21,649 nucleotides of DNA, from positions 1 through 21,649 of the IMG/VR virus record IMGVR_UViG_3300046780_000235; one strand, given 5' to 3'. Made by a program: the position numbers and the translations under genes. Positions 18,090 through 21,649 of this stretch are shown in pieces; position 1 is the first letter of the stretch; every line of letters begins with the position of its first letter. A model generated the notes under the pieces. It was not told the DNA's origin, made no database searches, and saw nothing but the letters and a program-made list of their open reading frames with translations. This stretch comes from a virus.

Positions 18090-18367
18090 CCGCGCACAAT
18101 GACGCGAGGATTCACCGCCACGCCGATACGCTCATTGAGTTGGCCCTGGAGCCGCTCGAGCGCCACACGCGCATCTCGGTAAGCCGTCTCAGCTTCCTCG
18201 ACGTAGGCGCCATGCGTCTGCTGCACCGCCGCGAGTTCGGCCTGTTTCTCGGCAATCGCGGCTGAGGCCGACGCCTGCACCGACTGCAGCGCCTCCGCTT
18301 TCTGCTCCGTGGTCTCGAACGCCTCGTCTACTTGCTGCAGTAGTTCACTGGAACTGGATTTTGCCAC
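18086..18367 (-). CDS. Coiled-coil small protein (93 aa)
   Basis: I choose the GTG at 18367 (AKSSSSELLQQVDEAFETT follows) because AAGGAGT sits six bases upstream, overlapping the previous stop. An ATG twelve codons earlier would overlap that gene by 25 bases and lacks such a site. Residues 8-78 are a strong heptad-like Ala/Glu/Gln-rich coiled coil, followed by a basic C-terminal tail (RIGVAVNPRVIVRG). It may act as a scaffold, chaperone or tail component. No family recognised. Confidence 0.7.
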   Translation of the reverse strand: MAKSSSSELLQQVDEAFETTEQKAEALQSVQASASAAIAEKQAELAAVQQTHGAYVEEAETAYRDARVALERLQGQLNERIGVAVNPRVIVRG

Positions 18368-18373
18368 GCGGTC

Positions 18374-18380
18374 ACTCCTT
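18374..18380 (-). promoter_or_regulatory. Ribosome-binding site deciding a GTG start
   Basis: Minus strand AAGGAGT overlapping the TAA of the 112-aa gene (TAAGGAGT) and six bases before GTG 18367. It supports the GTG over the in-frame upstream ATG at 18403. Confidence 0.8.
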
Positions 18381-18717
18381 ACGAATCTGAGGCCAAGACC
18401 CACACATCCACGGCGCCGCTCGTCACGGCCGTCGCAATGCGCACCCGCACCGCGGCATAGACGCCGGAAATCGAAATGCTCGTAATCTTGTCAATCGCGG
18501 ACCAGTTCGCCGTGGCGAGGTTCGCCCACGTCCCGGTGTAGCTGGGACTGTGCGCGGTCTCCACGACCACCGACCCGGCACCAGACGTATGGTTCCACAC
18601 CACATAGAAGGTGGATTCGACGTAGCGCCCGATGTAATCATCCGGCAGGACCGCGACCGCATCCTGCGTCGTGACGGCCTGCATAATCTTCTGCAACGGA
18701 ACGAACAGCACAGCCAT
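18379..18717 (-). CDS. Beta-rich virion protein (112 aa)
   Basis: Starts MAVLFVPLQKIMQAVTTQDA. The remainder is beta-strand rich: YVESTFYVVWNHTSGAGSVV (32-51), AHSPSYTGTWANLA (55-68), ISISGVYAAVRVRIATAVTS (80-99) and VDVWVLA. The pattern of paired Trp/Tyr strands ending in a VDVWVLA-type strand is familiar from phage head or tail accessory proteins of unknown exact function. A good ribosome-binding site precedes it, so it can initiate independently of gp4. Confidence 0.7.
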   Translation of the reverse strand: MAVLFVPLQKIMQAVTTQDAVAVLPDDYIGRYVESTFYVVWNHTSGAGSVVVETAHSPSYTGTWANLATANWSAIDKITSISISGVYAAVRVRIATAVTSGAVDVWVLASDS

Positions 18718-18721
18718 CAGG

Positions 18722-18728
18722 ACTCCTT
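18722..18728 (-). promoter_or_regulatory. Ribosome-binding site fused to upstream stop
   Basis: Minus strand AAGGAGT overlapping the gp4-type TAA (TAAGGAGT), four bases before ATG 18717. It has the same layout as the site at 18374-18380, suggesting a recurring stop/ribosome-site design in this operon. Confidence 0.8.
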
Positions 18729-19464
18729 AGACAATCTGTCCGTTCAACCAGTTGAAGTCGGCGGTGAATCCGCCCTTGCCCGGGGTCATGCCGGGATCCT
18801 TCGTGCGGAGCCGTGGAATCGTGACGTTGTTGTCAAAGATGACCGCCCGCGCACGGCTGGCATCGTTGATCAGGGTGACATCCGCCGGCCGTCCAAAGGG
18901 CCGCTGCCCCTTTTCCGCCAGCGTCAGACGAATCGCATCGTAATAGCCGGGCGGCAGTTCATAACTGCTCGTGGTCAGCGCGACATCATCGAACAGCACC
19001 CGCGTCATCAACTGCACGTCATACGCGGTCGAGGGCACCGGCCAGAAGTAGAGCTTGCCGTTGGGATAATCCGGCTGGTAGTAGACATCCGTGGGGATGT
19101 CCGTGGTCAGCGTCGGCACGGACTGCTTCAGCCACCACGCGGCATCCCGCACCGTAATCGTGCCGTTGAAGTTCACCGTCGTCGCCGGCAGGATCAGATT
19201 CGCCCCGTCGAGACTGACCGGGCGCCCATCCGTGACAAACGTCCCCGTCGGCCCGATGGTATGGGGCGAGAGATTCGGCACGAGCGTATACGTCTCGAAC
19301 GCGGTCGCATACACGGCGCGTCGATCCGCATTCCAGGCATTGAGCAAGGCCCGCAGCAGATCCAGCCATTGGGCCAGATCCGCCGCGGACATCGTTTCGC
19401 CTTGGCCGAGGGTGCCGAGTTCATACGCCGCCGAGGCGGCGATGGCTCGAGACGTGACCAACAT
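18727..19464 (-). CDS. P22 gp4-like tail accessory / head-tail connector protein (245 aa)
   Basis: Family pattern: an N-terminal helical region (SRAIAASAAYELGTLGQGET, 5-24; LAQWLDLLRALLNAWNADRR, 30-49), then a beta region with TDIPTDVYYQPDYPNGKLYF and WPVPSTAYDVQLMTR. The helical C-terminal part has LPPGYYDAIRLTLAEKGQRP. In P22, gp4 binds below the portal and starts closure of the filled head; gp10 then attaches. P22 gp4 is 166 aa; this protein belongs to the longer ~240-aa form of other podoviruses. It ends with a Gly-rich stretch and NWLNGQIV. The ATG directly follows the TAA of the 67-aa collagen-like gene and is in the same frame. Confidence 0.85.
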   Translation of the reverse strand: MLVTSRAIAASAAYELGTLGQGETMSAADLAQWLDLLRALLNAWNADRRAVYATAFETYTLVPNLSPHTIGPTGTFVTDGRPVSLDGANLILPATTVNFNGTITVRDAAWWLKQSVPTLTTDIPTDVYYQPDYPNGKLYFWPVPSTAYDVQLMTRVLFDDVALTTSSYELPPGYYDAIRLTLAEKGQRPFGRPADVTLINDASRARAVIFDNNVTIPRLRTKDPGMTPGKGGFTADFNWLNGQIV

Positions 19465-19668
19465 TTATGGGCCCGTCGGTCCCGTGCTACCGGTCGGTCC
19501 GGTCGGTCCGGTCACGCCCGTCGCGGGCCCGGTCGGACCCGTCGAACCCGTCGGACCCGTATGGCCGCTGCCACCCGCGCCGCCATACAACTCGACAAAG
19601 TTGGCGTTAATGTCCGAGATGTTTTGCGCGGTGAACACGCCACCGCCTGCGATGACTATTCGGGACAT
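19465..19668 (-). CDS. Short collagen-like protein (67 aa)
   Basis: Start ATG with GGAG seven bases upstream, three bases after the previous stop. Residues 1-34 contain FTAQNISDINANFVELYGG, a short head-fibre-like N-terminus. Residues 35-67 are Gly-X-Y repeats ([12 protein letters not shown]) with a PAT break near 48-50. Unlike the two larger fibres it has no C-terminal globular domain; it ends on GPTGP and TAA. It may be a short capsid or connector fibre. Because the following gp4-type ATG is in frame, rare readthrough would give a collagen-gp4 fusion. Confidence 0.75.
   Translation of the reverse strand: MSRIVIAGGGVFTAQNISDINANFVELYGGAGGSGHTGPTGSTGPTGPATGVTGPTGPTGSTGPTGP
19468..19566 (-). 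repeat. Collagen-like repeat of the 67-aa protein
   Basis: Eleven Gly-X-Y-like triplets, mostly GPT, coded by 9-base units such as ggacccgtc / ggtccggtc on the plus strand. Third and shortest GPT block in the window. Confidence 0.85.
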
Positions 19669-19671
19669 GCG

Positions 19672-19887
19672 TTACTCCGCTTTCCGCGGTCGCCCGCGGG
19701 GTTTCTTCGGTTCATCAGGCGCCGGCGGCTCAGTAATCAGCCGGTATTCGTCCGGCGCAGGCCAGTCTGCTGCGGGCGCGTCCAGGCCACCGGCCTGCAC
19801 CGCCGCCTCGTAGTCAAACACGGTCTGCACGATGAGAAAGTCCCCGCCACGCCAGTAGACGTGACGGGGAAACGTCAGATCCGACAC
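19672..19887 (-). CDS. Small protein with AT-hook-like C-terminus (71 aa)
   Basis: GTG start overlapping the previous TAG (TAGTG). The N-terminal part has strands and helices (FPRHVYWRGGDFLIVQTVFD). A Pro/Ala/Asp-rich middle is followed by a basic tail (PKKPRGRPRKAE, residues 60-71) with the RGRP core of an AT-hook. Located between coat and gp4 genes, where phages often carry small head-completion proteins. DNA contact through the tail is inferred only from the motif. Confidence 0.65.
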   Translation of the reverse strand: MSDLTFPRHVYWRGGDFLIVQTVFDYEAAVQAGGLDAPAADWPAPDEYRLITEPPAPDEPKKPRGRPRKAE

Positions 19888-20354
19888 TACGCAACCGACG
19901 CCGCAATCGATCCCATGCCAATGACCTGATAGCTGTCCGAGGCATCACCGTTTTGCGTCACACCGGTCACGATGATGATGAACCGCTTCGAGTTCAGCAG
20001 CGCAATCGTCGCCACCGTGCTCTTGCTGTTCCCGACCACCAGCGTGCCGCCCGTCCCGACCGCCACCGTCAGCGTGGTATCGCCCACGTTCACGATGTCG
20101 AGTTCGAACGAGGCACCGACCGAGCAACCCGGCAGCGCCGCATTCAGCAGCGTCGCCGTCGGCAAGGTCGCCGTCTGGGCGTCGTCGCAGTTCACGATGA
20201 GCACACCGCCGAGGACTTCAGCCGCGGTCAATGTGCGAGCCCCGCCGCCAGTCGTCAGCGTCATGGCTGTGGCGACCCGCGTCGGGACGGGGATCATGCC
20301 CATCCGTGGTTCGCCGGTCAGCGGGGAGAAACCCGATCCGTAAGGCATTGTCAT
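19887..20354 (-). CDS. Putative head decoration-type protein (155 aa)
   Basis: ATG preceded by a strong AGAGGAG six bases upstream. N-terminal MTMPYGSGFSPLTGEPRMGM is extended; the rest is beta-rich: MTLTTGGGARTLTAAEVLGG (31-50), VGASFELDIVNVGDTTLTVA (78-97), and RFIIIVTGVT, ending in a DSYQVIGMGSIAA strand. It lies immediately downstream of the coat gene. Position, size and the jelly-roll-like composition suggest a capsid-associated or decoration protein. No family match can be asserted. Confidence 0.65.
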   Translation of the reverse strand: MTMPYGSGFSPLTGEPRMGMIPVPTRVATAMTLTTGGGARTLTAAEVLGGVLIVNCDDAQTATLPTATLLNAALPGCSVGASFELDIVNVGDTTLTVAVGTGGTLVVGNSKSTVATIALLNSKRFIIIVTGVTQNGDASDSYQVIGMGSIAASVA

Positions 20355-20360
20355 GTGATT

Positions 20361-20367
20361 CTCCTCT
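20361..20367 (-). promoter_or_regulatory. Strong ribosome-binding site after coat gene
   Basis: Minus strand AGAGGAG, touching the coat TAA and six bases before ATG 20354. The best site in the window; it would support high translation of a capsid-associated protein. Confidence 0.8.
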
Positions 20368-21611
20368 TAACCGCACGCGATGGCGACGGCGCAGTTATCC
20401 GAATACAGCGACCCGAAGCCCATCAGGACATCGAACCGGTGGATCATCTTCGACTGAACGGGATCCCACGCCTTCACAAAGCGAATGCTGATCCCCGTAT
20501 CGGGGTCCCGCTGCTGTGAGGACATTTCGACCGCTTTCGGCGTCTCGAGCTTGACCCCGACCAGCGCGAACGCATCGGGATGAATCGCCAACCCGACCTT
20601 GCCCACTTTGCCGTTGGGGCTCGTGGTGCCTGGCCAGAGCGTCAGCGCCGTGGTGGCCGTCGGCAGCGCGTTCACGTTCTGATATGGCGAACTCGGGCCG
20701 TAGATGGCCGGGCTGATCGACAACGTGGCCGAGGTGCCCGACGCCGTCACGTCCGCGAGGACCGTGACCTGCATCGTCGTTGCCGTGGTCGTCGTGCGAC
20801 GGGTCATCGGGTTGACGGCATAGAAGCCGTTGATCCCAATCTTGTCGCCCTTCTTGAACGTGTCGCCGTTGGTGCAGGTCACGGCCAGCGTGGTATCGCC
20901 GCTCGCCATCGTGGTCGTGATGGTCACGGCGCCCGCCCAGGTGCCCGCGGTGTGGCTGTAGAGTGACATGCTCTCATACCACTTGAAGCCGCTCAGACGC
21001 CCGAGGGACCCTTCCTTGAACAGCCGCGACACTTCGTCATCCGGCTGGAACAGGGACTGGATCGCCGGGGTCAGCGAGGTGTTGACCGAGGGCGGAATGA
21101 TGAAGCCCTTGTTGCCAGAGGGCGGACAGGCTTTCTCAATCAGCCGCTGGCGCGCCTGCATCGTGATGGTGGTCGAGGTCGGATCGGTCCCGAGCACGCC
21201 CACGACGTTGTTGGCATGCTGATACGCATACTGCGTGAACCGGCTGTCAATCTCCTGCGCGATGTAGGACATGCAGGGATCGAGCACCTGATCACGGAGT
21301 TGGGCATCGGGCTTGGTGACTTCGAGCGCCTTCTGCACGTCATCCCACTCGAGGTCCACGCCGAAGATTTGATCGACCGTGACCGTGGTGTAGATGCGCG
21401 TGACCGCCTGCGGGTTATACCCGAGGCCGGTGCGGATCGTCGGCTGGAACGGACGGGGGACACGGACGGTTTCGCCAACCGCGAAGTCCCGCGTAAATTC
21501 CTTGTTGTAGTTCGTGTTGCCAAACTGGGCCACGGCCAGCTTGTTCGTGAGCAGTCGGAGCCCTTCAGTCGTCAGCCAATCGACGACATTCCAGGAGTTC
21601 GTTGTCGGCAT
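20367..21611 (-). CDS. Major capsid protein, P22 coat (gp5) type (414 aa)
   Basis: Recognised by the N-terminal pattern VVDWLTTEGLRLLTNKLAVA (9-28), NKEFTRDFAVGETVRVPRP (36-54), VDQIFGVDLEWDDVQKALE (79-97) and LFKEGSLGRLSGFKWYES (197-214). The C-terminus has LAIHPDAFALVGVKLETP (341-358) and RFVKAWDPVQSKMIHRFDVL (377-396), as in P22-type coat proteins with the HK97 fold. Residues about 221-330 are Thr-rich beta sequence (GDTTLAVTCTNGDTFKKGDK, GINGFYAVNPMT) and would be the inserted I-domain; P22 coat is 430 aa. Starts at ATG 21611 with only a weak purine stretch upstream. First complete gene of the transcript in this window. Confidence 0.9.
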   Translation of the reverse strand: MPTTNSWNVVDWLTTEGLRLLTNKLAVAQFGNTNYNKEFTRDFAVGETVRVPRPFQPTIRTGLGYNPQAVTRIYTTVTVDQIFGVDLEWDDVQKALEVTKPDAQLRDQVLDPCMSYIAQEIDSRFTQYAYQHANNVVGVLGTDPTSTTITMQARQRLIEKACPPSGNKGFIIPPSVNTSLTPAIQSLFQPDDEVSRLFKEGSLGRLSGFKWYESMSLYSHTAGTWAGAVTITTTMASGDTTLAVTCTNGDTFKKGDKIGINGFYAVNPMTRRTTTTATTMQVTVLADVTASGTSATLSISPAIYGPSSPYQNVNALPTATTALTLWPGTTSPNGKVGKVGLAIHPDAFALVGVKLETPKAVEMSSQQRDPDTGISIRFVKAWDPVQSKMIHRFDVLMGFGSLYSDNCAVAIACG

Positions 21612-21649
21612 CGGAGCCGCCTATCTATGTGCCGCCACATCTCGCGCAT
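21612..21649 (-). other. End of upstream gene or short leader, undecided
   Basis: Only 38 bases remain upstream of the coat start. On the minus strand two frames close here with TAG (at ACATAG and AGATAG), so the C-terminus of the preceding gene (scaffold in P22 order) could end here as CARCGGT or ARDVAAHR. Too little sequence to choose, and no clear promoter is visible. Confidence 0.3.

Noticed and set aside
18550-19929. Long plus-strand frame of 459 codons
   Set aside because: Arg/His-rich with no recognisable domain, and antisense to the gp4-type, collagen-like and neighbouring small genes, which have family matches and tight junctions.

Overview
The window is a piece of a tailed-phage genome (free phage or prophage): the late structural region of a podovirus with a P22-type short tail. 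Every supported gene is on the minus strand, so the operon reads from right (21.6 kb) to left (base 1). The DNA is GC-rich (about 60% by eye). There are no host housekeeping genes, integrase, tRNAs or rRNAs, so the host cannot be named. I count 28 genes plus one 11-codon micro-ORF. They abut or overlap by ATGA, TAATG, TGATG or TAGTG junctions, leaving well under 100 intergenic bases in 21.6 kb. I see no internal promoter or terminator.

The backbone follows the P22 late order coat (gp5) - gp4 - gp10 - ejection proteins. From the right: a P22-type coat protein with an inserted domain (20367-21611); small beta-rich or hypothetical proteins and a 67-aa collagen-like protein; a gp4-type tail accessory factor (18727-19464); a coiled-coil protein and small beta proteins; a parallel beta-helix protein (15988-17391); and a 586-aa collagen-like fibre (14226-15986). 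After a sugar-enzyme cassette come a gp10-type packaged-DNA stabilisation protein (8288-9421), a 576-aa protein whose C-terminus looks like the missing C-terminal part of gp10 (6397-8127), and a second collagen-like fibre (5078-6397). A GNAT acetyltransferase and a 2OG-Fe(II) oxygenase-like protein follow. Last are four candidate DNA-ejection proteins; the final one runs off the left edge as a GTG-started open frame of at least 578 codons.

The unusual part is a cassette of about 4.7 kb (9534-14226) between the gp4 and gp10 parts of the tail module. It directly follows, and overlaps by one base, the 586-aa GPT-repeat fibre gene. It encodes a family-2 glycosyltransferase with a helical-repeat C-terminus, a fusion of a PIG-L/LmbE deacetylase to a SAM methyltransferase, a 38-aa single-span membrane protein, a DUF6625-type glycosyltransferase-like protein, a TylCIII/NovU-type sugar C-methyltransferase, and a small DxD glycosyltransferase. 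The second fibre gene is likewise followed by modifying enzymes (GNAT, oxygenase).

My main hypothesis is that these enzymes hydroxylate, glycosylate, methylate and acylate the Gly-Pro-Thr repeats of the phage's own fibres. This would resemble the glycosylated GPT repeats of Bacillus BclA and the hydroxylated, glycosylated collagens of Mimivirus. It is inferred from gene content and arrangement; modification of host surface sugars is the main alternative.
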